Shown here piece after piece: positions 1 to 9,542 of a stretch of DNA of 43,474 bases. Within the stretch, counting starts at the first letter, position 1, and every line of letters begins with the position of its first letter. Origin of the DNA: Opitutaceae bacterium (GTDB taxonomy: Bacteria > Verrucomicrobiota > Verrucomicrobiia > Opitutales > Opitutaceae); assembly GCA_014879845.1 (NCBI GenBank), contig JACSRI010000230.1:1-43474 (forward strand), written 5' to 3'. Under the pieces are notes generated by a model that saw only the letters and a program-made list of their open reading frames with translations, had not been told where the DNA came from and did not search any database. The translations under genes were made by a program, and so were the position numbers.

Positions 1-2
1 TC

Positions 3-386
3 GGCCTCACCGGCACCAAGTTCGGCTGCGGCATGGCGATGTGCGGCGCATGCACTGTCCACATCGACGGCGCGGCCGAGCGCTCGTGCTCGGTCACGCT
101 TGGCGAGGTGGCCGGCAAGAAGGTGGTGACGATCGAGGGTCTCGCTGCCGCCGCCGGGCGCGACCTGCACCCAGTCCAGCAGGCGTGGATCGAGGAGGAC
201 GTCGTCCAGTGTGGTTATTGCCACAGTGGCCAGATCATGAGCGCCGCCGCGCTGCTCTCCGCGAAGGCACATCCGACCGACACCGAGATCGTCGAGGCCA
301 TGCAGGGCAACCTATGCCGCTGCGGCACCTACCAGCGTATCGTCGCCGGCATCCGCCGCGCCGCCCGGATCGCAGCCACGAAGTAA
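3..386 (+). CDS. [2Fe-2S] subunit of a molybdenum hydroxylase, IorA-like (5' end missing)
   Basis: The reading frame is open from base 3, so the gene starts before the window. It carries both iron-sulfur clusters of the small subunit of xanthine dehydrogenase/aldehyde oxidase-type enzymes: an N-terminal plant-ferredoxin-like cluster (CGMAMCGAC) and a C-terminal helical cluster (CGYCHSGQ and NLCRCGTY). These clusters pass electrons from the molybdenum cofactor of the partner subunit to an acceptor. The stop lies 20 bases before the large-subunit start, so the two genes are surely cotranscribed. No FAD subunit gene is seen on the visible side, which fits two-subunit enzymes of the isoquinoline 1-oxidoreductase type, where electrons may leave via a cytochrome. 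The true substrate cannot be told from sequence. Confidence 0.93.
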   Translation, partial: GLTGTKFGCGMAMCGACTVHIDGAAERSCSVTLGEVAGKKVVTIEGLAAAAGRDLHPVQQAWIEEDVVQCGYCHSGQIMSAAALLSAKAHPTDTEIVEAMQGNLCRCGTYQRIVAGIRRAARIAATK

Positions 387-406
387 CCGTCGACGACGCT
401 CCCACC

Positions 407-2665
407 ATGATCACCGAGTCCATCCGCCGCGAGGCCGCCGCCGTCGGTTCCGCCTTCCAGATCGCCGTCCTGCCACCCGCCGCCGTCGAGGACCTCTCGC
501 GCCGCGGCTTCCTCAAGTGCGCCGGCGCCTCCGCGCTCGTGCTCGCCTTCGCCTTCTCCGGACGCCGCGCCGTCGCCGGATTGTCCACGATGCGCGACCT
601 CAAGCCCACGGCCACCTTCTCCCCCAACGCCTTTCTCTCCGTCGGCACCGATGGCTGGACGACCATCGTGGTCAACCACGCCGAGATGGGCCAGGGCGTC
701 GCCACGTCGCTGCCGATGCTCATCGCCGAGGAACTCGACGCCGACTGGTCGAAGGTGCGCACCGAGTTCGCCCCGGTCGATCCGGCCTTCAATCACGCCG
801 CCTTCGGCATTCAGATGACCGGCGGCTCCACCTCCGTGCCCAGCGAGTTCGAGCGCCTGCGCCTCGCCGGCGCGACCGCGCGTGCGATGCTCGTCGCCGC
901 CGCCGCGGCCGAGTGGAAGGTCCCGGTCTCCGAATGCCGCACCGAACCGGGCGAAGTCGTCCACAGCTCGGGCAAGCGCATCGCCTATGGTGCGCTCGTC
1001 GGCCGTGCCAGCCTGCTCGTGCCGCCGCCGCTTCCGCCCACGCTCAAGTCCCCGGACCAGTTCCGCCTCCTCGGCAAACCGACGCGGCGCCTCGACTCGC
1101 GCGCGAAGGTCACGGGCTCGGCCGAGTTCGGCCTCGACGTGCGGCTGGGCGGATTGCTCACCGCGGTGGTGGCGCGCCCGCCGACGTTTGGCGGCGGGGT
1201 GGAGGGCTTCGACGCCGAGGCCGCGCGCGCGGTCGCCGGCGTTTTGGCCGTCGTGGCCGTGCCGAGCGGCGTCGCCGTGGTGGCGCGTGATTTTTGGGCG
1301 GCCGAGAAGGGCCGCGAGGCGCTGCGAAAGACCATCCGATGGAAGATTCCCGCGGAGTCCGAGATCGACACGTCGGCGCAGGCCGAGGCCTTCGCGAAGC
1401 TCGCGCGCCAGCCCGGGGCCGTGGCGGAAAACACCGGCGACGTCGCCGCAGCACTTAAAGGCGCGGCCCGGGTGATCGAGGCCGATTACCACATGCCGTA
1501 CCTCGCGCATGCGCCGATGGAGCCGCTCAATGCCGTGGTCGACATCCAGGGCGACCGCGCCCGGGTGTGGACCGGCACGCAGTTCCAGACCATGGACCGC
1601 GCGGCGGTGGCCGCAGTGCTCGGCATCGATGCCGAGAAGGTCGTGCTGCACACGACGTATCTGGGCGGTGGATTCGGCCGCCGGGCGACTGTCACGTCCG
1701 ACTGGGTCGTCGAGGCCGCCCAGGTGGCGAAGGCGGCGCGCGCCGCCGGGGTGGCCGCGCCGATCAAGGTCGTGTGGACGCGCGAGGATGACCTCGCGGG
1801 AGGGTATTACCGGCCCATGTTTCACCACCGCCTCGTCGGCGGGCTCGACGCCTCGGGCAAGATCCTGGCCTGGCAGCAAACCCTCGTGGGTCAGTCGTTC
1901 ATGGCGGGCACGCCGTTCGAGAGTTTTGCCGTCAAGAACGGGGTCGACGACTCGAGCGTCGAGGGCGCCGCGCACTCGCCCTACCGCATCCCCGCGCGCC
2001 GCGTGGAGCTGCACAGCCCGAAGGTCGCCGTCCCCACGCTCTGGTGGCGTTCGGTCGGTCACTCCCACACGGCCATGGCGGTGGAGTGCTTCCTTGATGA
2101 ACTCGCGCAGGCCGCCGGCCGCGACCCCCTGGAGGTGCGCCGCGAACTCCTGCCGGCCGGCTCGCGCGAGCGCCGGGCGCTCGACCTCGCGGTGGAGAAA
2201 AGTGGATACGGCAAGTCTACGCTGCCGGCCGGGCATGCGCAGGGTCTCGCCGTGCACGGCAGCTTCGGCAGCGTCGTGGCCATGGTCGCCGAGGCGTCGG
2301 TGGAGAAGGGCCGGCCGCGCGTGCACCGCGTGACCGCCGCCGTGGACTGCGGGGTCGTGGTCAACCCGCTCACGATCGAGGCGCAGATCCAGAGCGCCGT
2401 CGTCTACGCGCTCAGCGCGATCCTCTATGGCGAGATCACCATGCGGAAGGGTCGCGTGGAGCAGGACAACTTCCACACCTATGAGATCGCCCGCATCGAC
2501 GATGCCCCCGTGGTGGACGTGCACCTGATCGCGCAGGGCGATCCGATCGGCGGGGTCGGCGAGCCCGGCGTTCCTCCGACTTTCGGCGCCGTGCTCAACG
2601 CGCTCGCCGCCGCGACCGGCCGGCGCGCCCGCACGCTGCCCTTGGCGAAGATGACGTGGAGCTGA
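407..2665 (+). CDS. Molybdopterin-binding large subunit, isoquinoline 1-oxidoreductase beta-like, Tat-exported
   Basis: This 752-residue protein is the catalytic subunit of a molybdenum hydroxylase. The ATG at 407 is chosen because it sits just after the small-subunit stop and gives a twin-arginine signal (SRRGFLK at residues 31-37, then a hydrophobic stretch), as usual for the IorB group. The frame stays open upstream only as an overlap with the previous gene. Visible family motifs are the MGQG segment near residue 100, the GGGFGRR cofactor loop in the middle and GVGEPG near the C-terminus, where Glu719 is the expected active-site base. The enzyme would act in the periplasm on an N-heterocycle or aldehyde. 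The substrate is unknown; isoquinoline is only the name of the type enzyme. Confidence 0.92.
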   Translation: MITESIRREAAAVGSAFQIAVLPPAAVEDLSRRGFLKCAGASALVLAFAFSGRRAVAGLSTMRDLKPTATFSPNAFLSVGTDGWTTIVVNHAEMGQGVATSLPMLIAEELDADWSKVRTEFAPVDPAFNHAAFGIQMTGGSTSVPSEFERLRLAGATARAMLVAAAAAEWKVPVSECRTEPGEVVHSSGKRIAYGALVGRASLLVPPPLPPTLKSPDQFRLLGKPTRRLDSRAKVTGSAEFGLDVRLGGLLTAVVARPPTFGGGVEGFDAEAARAVAGVLAVVAVPSGVAVVARDFWAAEKGREALRKTIRWKIPAESEIDTSAQAEAFAKLARQPGAVAENTGDVAAALKGAARVIEADYHMPYLAHAPMEPLNAVVDIQGDRARVWTGTQFQTMDRAAVAAVLGIDAEKVVLHTTYLGGGFGRRATVTSDWVVEAAQVAKAARAAGVAAPIKVVWTREDDLAGGYYRPMFHHRLVGGLDASGKILAWQQTLVGQSFMAGTPFESFAVKNGVDDSSVEGAAHSPYRIPARRVELHSPKVAVPTLWWRSVGHSHTAMAVECFLDELAQAAGRDPLEVRRELLPAGSRERRALDLAVEKSGYGKSTLPAGHAQGLAVHGSFGSVVAMVAEASVEKGRPRVHRVTAAVDCGVVVNPLTIEAQIQSAVVYALSAILYGEITMRKGRVEQDNFHTYEIARIDDAPVVDVHLIAQGDPIGGVGEPGVPPTFGAVLNALAAATGRRARTLPLAKMTWS

Positions 2666-2793
2666 GCGGCAGGGTGGGGTGGACACCCGGCCGATAGGGC
2701 GCCAGGTCGCGTGCGCGCCTCGCGCCGGCGAAGGCGCACGCGGTGCGCGCGAAACCGCGTCGCCTTTTGCGGCTGTGTGTTCACGCTGGCGGC

Positions 2794-5223
2794 ATGATGC
2801 GCCGCATCCTGCCCCTGGTTGCCATGGCCGTTCTCTCGTCGCTCCCCTGGACTTCCACCATCCTCGCATCGGGTCCGGCGCTCGCACCGGCGCCGCTCAA
2901 ACCCGAGGCGATGCGCTTCGACCGCGCCTGGCGCGCGCGCTGGATCGCGCCGCCGGCCGTGTCTCTGGCCGATTACGGCGTCTACCTCTTTCGTCGCGAG
3001 TTCGACCTCGCGACGGCGCCGGCCCGTTTTGTCGTATCGGTCTCTGCGGACAATCGTTATCGGCTCTTCGTCAACGGCACATCCGTCTGTTTCGGACCGC
3101 AGGCCGGCGAGCCGTTGTCGTGGCGCTTCGAGACCGTCGATCTCGCCCCGTGGCTTCGCGTCGGGAAGAACGTCCTCGCCATCCAGGTCTGGAACTTCGG
3201 CGAACACCGCCCCTACGCGCAGATGAGCGTGAGCACGGGCCTCATCGTGCAGGGCGACGGCGACCTCGCCCAGGTGGTCGACACCGGCGCCGACGGCTGG
3301 CGCGTGCACCACGATCGCGCGTGGTCGCCGCTCCCCGCCGACCGGGCCGCGCTGCAGACCTTCATCGTCGTGTCTCCCGGGGATGAGGTCGACGGGGCGA
3401 AACATCCTTGGGGATGGCGCGACGTGGGCTTCGACGACCGGGGCTGGGCGGCGCCGCGTGTGCTCGACAACGGCACGCCCGCGGGCGTCGGCACCGACAT
3501 CGAGCGCTGGCTCTGGCCGCGCGAGATCCCGCTCATGGAGGAGACGCCGCAGCGACTCGGCCGGGTGCGCCGTGCGGCCGGCTCCACGCCGCCGGAGGGA
3601 TTCTCCGAGGGCAAGGCCGCGTGGACGATCCCGCCGCGCACGACTGCCGCGGTGCTGCTTGACCAGGGTTTTGAGACCAATGCCTTTCCGCGTCTCACCG
3701 TCAGTGGCGGCCAGGGTGCCGCGATCACGCTCGCCTACGCGGAGGCGCTCGTCGATGCGCAGCGCCGCAAGGGACCGCGGGACGAGATCGAGGGGCGCAC
3801 GCTCATCGGCGTCGAGGACCGCTTTCGTCCCGACGGCGGGGCGCGGCGCGTCTTCACCACGCTCGACTATCGCACCTGGCGTTATTTCGAGCTGCACGTG
3901 CAGACCGGCGACGAGCCGCTCACGATCGACGATCTCACGGCCGATGCCACCGGCTACCCGCTCGCACTCAACGCACGTTTCTCCAGCGACGATCCCGCGC
4001 TCGCGCGGATCTGGGAGGTGGGCTGGCGCACGGCGCGGCTGTGCGCGGCCGACACGTATATGGATTGTCCCTACTACGAGCGGTTGCAGTACGTGGGTGA
4101 CACGCGCATCCAGGCGCTGATCTCGCTCTACCTCTCCGGCGACGATCGGCTCATGCGCAACGCCATCGCGCTCTACGATCGCTCGCGCCTGCCCGACGGC
4201 CTGACGCAGAGTCGCTATCCCTCGCGCAGTCCGCAGGTCATCAGCCCGTTTTCGCTCTTCTGGATCGGCATGGTGCATGACTACTGGATGCACCGCGACG
4301 ACCGCACCTTCGTGGCCGCGCAGCAGAGGGGCGTCGATGCCGTGCTCAGTTGGTTCGCTGAGCACGTCGACGCGCGTACCGGCTTGCTCGGCCCGCTGCC
4401 GTATTGGTCGTTTGTCGATTGGCCCGACGCCTGGCCCTGGAACAACGAGGCGCGCATCGGTGGCGAACCGCCGGGGGCACGCACGGGCGGCAGCTCAATC
4501 CTGACGTTGCAGTATGCGATCGCGCTCGATCGCGCGGCTGATCTCGCCCGTGCATTCGGCCGCGGGACGGAGGCGGCCGCGTGGGCGAAGGCCGCGGCCG
4601 ATCTGCGTGCCGCGGTGATGGCGCAGTGTTGGGACGCGCAGCGCCGGCTCATCGCCGACACGCCGGAGAAGTCGAGCTTCAGTCAACATGCCCAGGCCGT
4701 CGGCGTGCTCTCCGGCGCGATCGAGGGGGCGGCGGCGCGCGAACTGGTCGAGCGCACGCTGGCCGACAGCACGCTGATCCCGTGCACGGTCTATTTCCGG
4801 TTCTATCTCCTGCGAGCCATGAAACAGGTCGGACTCGGCGACCGCTACCTCGATCAACTCGTGCCGTGGCACGACATGCTCGCGCTCGGGCTCAGCACCT
4901 TTGCCGAACGCCCCGAGCCCACACGCAGCGACTGCCACGCCTGGAGCGCGTCGCCGATCTACGAGTTCCTCGCCACCGTTTGCGGCGTCGAGCCGGGGAG
5001 CCCGGGCTTCAAGACCGTCCGCGTCGAGCCCCACCTCGGACGGCTGCAGCAGGTCGAGGGTCTCGTGCCGCATCCGCGCGGTTTCGTTCGTGTCGGTATC
5101 GTCCGCCGCGGCGCGCGTGGACTGCAGGGCTATGTCGATCTCCCGTCGGACACACCCGGTGTGCTCGTCTGGCAGGGTTTCGAGATCCCGCTCGAGCCGG
5201 GACGAAACCGGATCGATCTCTAG
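2794..5223 (+). CDS. Secreted six-hairpin glycosidase, alpha-L-rhamnosidase (GH78)-like
   Basis: The protein has about 809 residues from the ATG at 2794 (2797 is also possible) and begins with a signal peptide ending near ILASG. An N-terminal beta-sandwich (RWIAPP, then a sugar-binding-like fold) is followed by an (alpha/alpha)6 barrel and a C-terminal beta-domain with the typical GVEPGSPGF and VEPHLG stretch. The barrel holds [13 protein letters not shown]; by family comparison Glu429 is the likely general acid and Asp424 and Asp436 help bind sugar. GH78 enzymes remove terminal rhamnose from plant or bacterial glycans, though some related families act on other sugars. The gene is a lone glycosidase between a molybdenum hydroxylase and adenine deaminase, so context does not fix its substrate. 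Confidence 0.85.
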   Translation: MMRRILPLVAMAVLSSLPWTSTILASGPALAPAPLKPEAMRFDRAWRARWIAPPAVSLADYGVYLFRREFDLATAPARFVVSVSADNRYRLFVNGTSVCFGPQAGEPLSWRFETVDLAPWLRVGKNVLAIQVWNFGEHRPYAQMSVSTGLIVQGDGDLAQVVDTGADGWRVHHDRAWSPLPADRAALQTFIVVSPGDEVDGAKHPWGWRDVGFDDRGWAAPRVLDNGTPAGVGTDIERWLWPREIPLMEETPQRLGRVRRAAGSTPPEGFSEGKAAWTIPPRTTAAVLLDQGFETNAFPRLTVSGGQGAAITLAYAEALVDAQRRKGPRDEIEGRTLIGVEDRFRPDGGARRVFTTLDYRTWRYFELHVQTGDEPLTIDDLTADATGYPLALNARFSSDDPALARIWEVGWRTARLCAADTYMDCPYYERLQYVGDTRIQALISLYLSGDDRLMRNAIALYDRSRLPDGLTQSRYPSRSPQVISPFSLFWIGMVHDYWMHRDDRTFVAAQQRGVDAVLSWFAEHVDARTGLLGPLPYWSFVDWPDAWPWNNEARIGGEPPGARTGGSSILTLQYAIALDRAADLARAFGRGTEAAAWAKAAADLRAAVMAQCWDAQRRLIADTPEKSSFSQHAQAVGVLSGAIEGAAARELVERTLADSTLIPCTVYFRFYLLRAMKQVGLGDRYLDQLVPWHDMLALGLSTFAERPEPTRSDCHAWSASPIYEFLATVCGVEPGSPGFKTVRVEPHLGRLQQVEGLVPHPRGFVRVGIVRRGARGLQGYVDLPSDTPGVLVWQGFEIPLEPGRNRIDL

Positions 5224-5257
5224 CCGGTCGCGGCACAGACGGTGCTCAACGCCTCCC

Positions 5258-7051
5258 GTGAAGAAGACTTTTGCCGTCGCTCCGCTTCATCGACTGACCC
5301 GCCAGCTCGCCGACGTCGCTGCCGGCCGGCGCGCCCCCGATCTCGTCATCACGGGCGGGCGCCTGCTCTCGACTTACACCGAACGTGTGCACAACGAGCG
5401 TGAGATATGGGTCTCGGCCGGGCGCATCGCCGCGGTCAAACCCGCGGGCACGGCCGCGAAGGCGAAGGGGACGGCGTTCTTCGACGCGAGCGGCGGCATC
5501 CTCGCGCCCGGACTTGTCGACCCGCACGTCCACGTCGAGAGTTCGATGATGTCGGTTTGCGCCTACGCCGAGGCCGCGCTGCTCAATGGCACGACGACGA
5601 TTTTCTGCGACAGCCACGAGATCGGCAACGTTTGCGACACCGCCGGCGTGGAATGGATGCTGGCCGATGCGCGCCAGGCCGCGCTCAACGTCTTCCTCAC
5701 CGTGCCGAGCACGGTGCCGGCGACGAACGCCAGGCTCGAGACCGCGGGCGGCGACCTTACACCCGCCAAGATCGGGAGGATCTTCGACCGCTGGCCCGAG
5801 GCCGTCGCGCTGGGCGAGAAGATGGATTTCGTGCCCGTCACGCTCGGCGACAAGCGCAGCCACGCCATCCTCGCCGAGGCGCTCAGGCGCGGTCGGCCGG
5901 TCAGCGGCCACATCTATGGACGCGAGTTTGTCGCCGCGTATGCGGCGAGCGGAGTCACCGACACACACGAGGCCATCGACCGCGACATCGCCGCGGATTT
6001 TCTCGAGGCGGGCCTCTGGGTCTTCCTCCGCGGCGGTCCGCCCACCACGCCGTGGCACAGCCTGCCCGAGGCGATCAAGGTCGTGACCGAGCTCGGCGCA
6101 CATCCCAAGCGCGTGTGCGTGTGCACGGACGACCGCGACGCCGACGACCTTTCCCTCTTCGGGCTCGACTGGGTGACGCGCCAGGCGGTGAAAGCCGGGC
6201 TGTCGCGCGAGACCGCCTGGAGCCTGGGCTCGCTGCATCCGGCCACCCGATACGGGATGGATGGCGAAATCGGCGGCCTCGGCCACAGCCGTCGCGCCGA
6301 CATCGTGCTGCTCAACGATGCCCTCGAGCCGCAGTGCACCTGGTACGGTGGCGCCCTCGTGGTGAGGGATCGCAAGGTCACGCCCGTGCTCGAGAAGGTC
6401 CTGGCGAAACCCTACCGGTACCCGAAGGCCGCGCGACGCACGGTCCACTACGCGAGAAAGCTGCGGCTCACGCCGACGCTGCCGCCCGCGCCGTGCACGG
6501 CCCACGTCATCCGCACCGCGCTGCCGGGCATCATCCTGTTCCACGAGAAGATCGCTCTCGACGTGGTCGACTCGTGGGAGGCGATCTGCGCGCGACACCA
6601 TCTCTGTTTCGTCGCGGTGATCGAGCGGCATGGACGCAGCGGCGCGGTCGCGCACGGTCTGCTCAAGGACTTCGGCCTCAAGGCCGGGGCCGTTGCCTCG
6701 AGTGTCGGCCACGACGCGCACAACGTCATCGTCGCGGGCACGAACGAGGCCGACATGCAGCTCGCGGCCGACACGTTGCGTCGCTCCCAGGGCGGGGTGT
6801 GCGTGGTGCGCGATGGCCGAGTGAACGCGATGGTCGAGTTGCCGGTCGCCGGACTGCTCTCCGACAAACGGGCCGGCGTGGTCGCGCGCGAGACCACCGC
6901 GCTGAAGCAGGCCTGGCTCGAAGCCGGCTGCACCTTGCCCTACATGGGCTTCAATCTCATCCCGCTGTCCGTCATTCCCGAGATCCGCATCACCGACAAG
7001 GGACTCGTCCTCGTCCCGGCGATGACGCTCGTGCCGCTGTTCGAGCCGTGA
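5258..7051 (+). CDS. ade: Adenine deaminase family amidohydrolase
   Basis: A GTG at 5258 gives 597 residues, close to the usual length of adenine deaminases. The frame is open further upstream but only over the end of the glycosidase gene. The protein has the amidohydrolase metal motif DPHVHVESS (His90 and His92), then [18 protein letters not shown] and the CTDD segment with the predicted metal-binding aspartate. A C-terminal domain unique to this family contains [14 protein letters not shown]. Adenine deaminase turns adenine into hypoxanthine in purine salvage or nitrogen recovery. The start is 34 bases after the glycosidase stop, so cotranscription is possible. Some members of this family use substrates other than adenine, so the exact substrate is likely rather than certain. 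Confidence 0.88.
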   Translation: MKKTFAVAPLHRLTRQLADVAAGRRAPDLVITGGRLLSTYTERVHNEREIWVSAGRIAAVKPAGTAAKAKGTAFFDASGGILAPGLVDPHVHVESSMMSVCAYAEAALLNGTTTIFCDSHEIGNVCDTAGVEWMLADARQAALNVFLTVPSTVPATNARLETAGGDLTPAKIGRIFDRWPEAVALGEKMDFVPVTLGDKRSHAILAEALRRGRPVSGHIYGREFVAAYAASGVTDTHEAIDRDIAADFLEAGLWVFLRGGPPTTPWHSLPEAIKVVTELGAHPKRVCVCTDDRDADDLSLFGLDWVTRQAVKAGLSRETAWSLGSLHPATRYGMDGEIGGLGHSRRADIVLLNDALEPQCTWYGGALVVRDRKVTPVLEKVLAKPYRYPKAARRTVHYARKLRLTPTLPPAPCTAHVIRTALPGIILFHEKIALDVVDSWEAICARHHLCFVAVIERHGRSGAVAHGLLKDFGLKAGAVASSVGHDAHNVIVAGTNEADMQLAADTLRRSQGGVCVVRDGRVNAMVELPVAGLLSDKRAGVVARETTALKQAWLEAGCTLPYMGFNLIPLSVIPEIRITDKGLVLVPAMTLVPLFEP

Positions 7052-7154
7052 GCGCTGAGCCGGAGTCGGGCCTCGATGGTGCGCGTCGCCGGGCGCAGGG
7101 ATTGCCTTTGGCGGGACGGTATGAAAGCTCCGGGCGTCCAACCCAGGCCCCCCG

Positions 7155-7715
7155 ATGAATGCTCTTCTCGCCCTTTGGTTGCCGATCCTGCTCAGCGCGG
7201 TGGTCGTTTTCTTCATCAGCTCGCTCGTCCACATGGTGTTCAAGTGGCACGCGCCCGACTACCGCGGATTCTCCAACGAGGACGCCGTGCGCGCGGCCAT
7301 CCGCGCGGGCCATCCGGCGCCCGGGCCGTATGTCGTGCCGTATTGTTCCGACATGAAGGAGATGGGCAGCGAGGCCATGCAGGCGAAGTACCGCGACGGT
7401 CCCGTGGGCTACGTCACGCTGGCTCCGAACGGGTCGCCCAACATCGGGAAATCGCTCCTGGTGTGGTTCGTCTTTACCGTCGTGATCGCGAAGGTCGCGG
7501 CCTTCGTCGCGACGCAGGCATATGGCCTGGATCCGACGAAGGCCGGCGCAGCGGCGTGGCTCGCGGGTGTGGTCAGTTTCGTCGCCTACGGCTTCGGCAC
7601 GATCACCGAGTCGATCTGGATGGCGCGGCCGTGGACGTCGTCGGCGAAGTACCTCCTCGACGCTGCCCTTTACGCCACGGCCTCGGCCTTCGTCTTCTTC
7701 TGGCTGTGGCCGTGA
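7155..7715 (+). CDS. Conserved hypothetical membrane protein, four predicted TM segments
   Basis: This 186-residue protein has one N-terminal membrane helix (about residues 4-25), a soluble stretch of about 70 residues rich in Gly, Pro and charged residues, and then three helices to the C-terminus, which ends in FFWLWP. The soluble part includes YRGFSNEDAVRAAIRAG and PYCSDMKEMGS. It begins 103 bases after adenine deaminase on the same strand. I do not recognise a named family or an enzymatic motif, and no function is proposed. Codon use matches the neighbours. Confidence 0.8.
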   Translation: MNALLALWLPILLSAVVVFFISSLVHMVFKWHAPDYRGFSNEDAVRAAIRAGHPAPGPYVVPYCSDMKEMGSEAMQAKYRDGPVGYVTLAPNGSPNIGKSLLVWFVFTVVIAKVAAFVATQAYGLDPTKAGAAAWLAGVVSFVAYGFGTITESIWMARPWTSSAKYLLDAALYATASAFVFFWLWP

Positions 7716-8089
7716 GCGACGTCGATCGCCCTGCGGACCGCAACCATCGCTCCCGCTCCGCGCAGCTGGCCAGACCCGCCCGGACAAAAGCTCGTGCGTG
7801 TGGAACCTGCGCCGCCCTCACCCTATCCGCGGGCGGAGCCAGATCGCGACGGCATCGACGGCCGATGACACGACGGCAACGACTGTGACGACCACACCAA
7901 CATACCCACGGAAGAGCGTCTGCTTCACGACTCCAGCTCAGGCCTGGGTTGCGAGGGCGCCAACCCGGTCGTTCCCCCTAAATTGGGGGGCTTGTCGACT
8001 CGACGTCGCCTTCACGCAAGCGACGGTGCTTGCGCGATCCGGGCAGGGTCGCCGGTGTCTCCTCCGTATGCCTCGAAATCCCCCACGCC
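7716..8089. other. Intergenic stretch with no firm gene
   Basis: These 374 bases separate the membrane protein from the DUF4256 gene. No RNA gene, operator or strong terminator was seen. The only coding candidate is a 36-codon minus-strand frame (7818-7928), listed separately. A short TA-containing run, CCCCCTAAATTGGGGGG near 7975-7991, forms a small inverted repeat and could act as a weak hairpin. Confidence 0.5.
7818..7928 (-). CDS. Candidate 36-residue single-span membrane protein
   Basis: A minus-strand frame runs from a GTG (7928-7926) to TGA (7820-7818). Its product has a positively charged start (KQTLFRG), one hydrophobic helix rich in Val and Ala (GVVVTVVAVVSSAVDAVAIW) and a basic end (LRPRIG), the pattern of a small inner-membrane protein. 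A GGAG lies only two bases before the GTG, closer than a normal ribosome binding site, which weakens the case. No homologue is recognised, and high-GC intergenic DNA can make Val/Ala-rich frames by chance. Confidence 0.25.
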   Translation of the reverse strand: MKQTLFRGYVGVVVTVVAVVSSAVDAVAIWLRPRIG

Positions 8090-8647
8090 ATGACGACTAG
8101 GCTTTCCCCCAAGCAACGCGACGAACTGCTCGCCACCCTTCGGACCCGCTTCGACAAGCACCCGCGCCGTCACGGCTCCATCACCTGGGCGGAAGTGCAG
8201 GCGAGGCTGGACGCATGTCCGGATAAACTCCCTTCGCTCGCCGCGATGGAGGCCACGGGCGGCGAGCCCGACGTGGTCGGCCGCGACGCGAAGACGGGCG
8301 AGATACTCTTTGTCGACTGCGCCTCGCAGAGTCCCAAGGGACGGGTGAGCCTGTGCTACGACCGCGCGGCGCTGGACGCGCGCAAGGAGCATAAACCGAA
8401 AGGCTGCGTCACCGACCTGGCGGCGGCCATGGGAGTCGAACTCCTGAACGAGGAGCAGTACCACGAGCTGCAGGGTCTCGGCGAATTCGACACGAAGTCG
8501 TCGAACTGGCTGCGCACGCCGCCGGAGATTCGGGCACTCGGCGGCGCAATCTTCGGAGACCGGCGCTTCGGTCGGGTGTTCATCTACCACAACGGCGCTG
8601 AGTCCTACTACAGCGGCCGGGGTTTCCGCGCGTCGCTGCGTGTCTGA
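8090..8647 (+). CDS. DUF4256 family protein
   Basis: This 185-residue protein matches the DUF4256 pattern as I know it: a helical N-terminus (LSPKQRDELLATL), the GEILFVDCASQSPKGR segment, SLCYDRAALDARKEHKPKG, LLNEEQYHELQ, LGEFDTKSSNWL and a C-terminal HNGAESYYSGRGFRASL. The length is typical. The ATG at 8090 is preferred over an upstream start at 8030 because homology begins at MTTRLSPK. The function of the family is unknown; it is cytosolic, with no signal or membrane helix. The gene stands alone, and the next genes point the other way. Confidence 0.9.
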   Translation: MTTRLSPKQRDELLATLRTRFDKHPRRHGSITWAEVQARLDACPDKLPSLAAMEATGGEPDVVGRDAKTGEILFVDCASQSPKGRVSLCYDRAALDARKEHKPKGCVTDLAAAMGVELLNEEQYHELQGLGEFDTKSSNWLRTPPEIRALGGAIFGDRRFGRVFIYHNGAESYYSGRGFRASLRV

Positions 8648-8669
8648 GTGGCCGCGGAGGGTGTGCTGG

Positions 8670-9080
8670 TTACTGCCAGTCGCGCAGGCCGTAACGCCGG
8701 AGGATCTTCTCGAGATCGCCCGACGCCCGCATGCCCTCGTCGAAGATGGCCGCATGCTTCCGGCCGGCATCATTGTGCGCGATGGCGAGATCGATGGCCT
8801 CGGCCGTGTTGGCACCGATCGCCGCGTTCATGCGTCCCTCGCGCACGGATGAGAGCGCGTCTTCCCAGGGCATGACTGTATAGGTGACTGCGATACCGCG
8901 GGGCGTGAAGATGGCGCGCGCCAACTCGGTCACGTACCCGGGTGACTCCGCCTCCGCTCCGCCGTTGAAGGGCATCCACTCGTCGGCGCAAAGCCGGAGC
9001 CCGGGTTCGTCGGCCCGGGATATCCCGAGGGCGAGCATGACGGCGCCGCAGACGACCGTGATTGCGTGGGGCAGACGCAT
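8670..9080 (-). pseudogene. Internally deleted periplasmic amino-acid-type solute-binding protein (SBP_bac_3)
   Basis: The frame codes for 136 residues: a signal peptide (ending near ISRADE), the first lobe of a family-3 solute-binding protein (LRLCADEWMPFNG, GYVTELARAIFTPRGI, VTYTVMPWEDALSSVREGRMNAAIGA), and then at once the family's C-terminal helix (MRASGDLEKILRRYGLRDW). Full-length members have roughly 230-260 residues, so about 100-110 residues from the middle, including the second lobe, are missing while the frame is kept. It could be a decaying remnant or a shortened protein that still folds as one lobe. No transport permease or ATPase lies nearby. A TTGATC with TGTACT 15 bases on, just before the ATG, looks like a promoter. 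Confidence 0.7.
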
Positions 9081-9181
9081 ATTCAGTACAACTCGTCGGA
9101 GCCGGGATCAACTTGAGCTGGAGGAGAGTGGGGCGAGTTCGATCCCCTTGCCGTCGTCGCTGAAACCGGCAGCCTTTCTCC

Positions 9182-9532
9182 ATGCGACTTCAGGTCCTGC
9201 AGCAGTTCGCCCTCTCCCTTCCTGCGACGAGCGCGGTCAGGCAATGGGGCGAATGTCTCGTCTTCAAGGTGGCCGGGAAGATGTTCCTCATCCTCGCGCT
9301 TGAGGCGGAGACGCTCGACGGCGTGGTCTTCAAATGCACGCCCGAGGAGTTCGATGCGCTGACGGAGATCGACGGCATCGGGCAGGCGCCGTACTGCGCA
9401 AAGCGGCACTGGGTGCGTGTCAGTGACCTGCTCGCCCTCCCACCGGACGAACTGCAGCGGCGCATTCGCCGGAGCTACGAACTTGTCGTGTTGAAACTCC
9501 CGAAAAGAGCTCGGCCGTCGTCTGGGAGCTGA
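9182..9532 (+). CDS. MmcQ/YjbR family protein
   Basis: This 116-residue protein fits the MmcQ/YjbR (DUF419) family, small proteins with a double-wing, CyaY-like fold. Visible landmarks are the N-terminal helix, ECLVFKVAGKMFLIL, the VVFKC strand with the following PEEFDAL helix, the APYCAKRHWVRV segment and the final SYELVVLKLPKR helix. The length is typical. Members are often called DNA-binding, but the role is not settled. It ends 10 bases before the end of hrpB on the opposite strand, so the two genes converge with no room for a separate terminator. Confidence 0.85.
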   Translation: MRLQVLQQFALSLPATSAVRQWGECLVFKVAGKMFLILALEAETLDGVVFKCTPEEFDALTEIDGIGQAPYCAKRHWVRVSDLLALPPDELQRRIRRSYELVVLKLPKRARPSSGS

Positions 9533-9542
9533 GTGTCGATTG

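Noticed and set aside
329-2887. Very long minus-strand open frame opposite the molybdenum hydroxylase
   Set aside because: Arg/His/Gly-rich antisense product with no domain; it arises because high-GC codon use suppresses stops opposite a real gene.
2479-4365. 628-codon minus-strand frame opposite the glycosidase
   Set aside because: No domain, low-complexity composition, and it runs across the end of one gene into another on the other strand.
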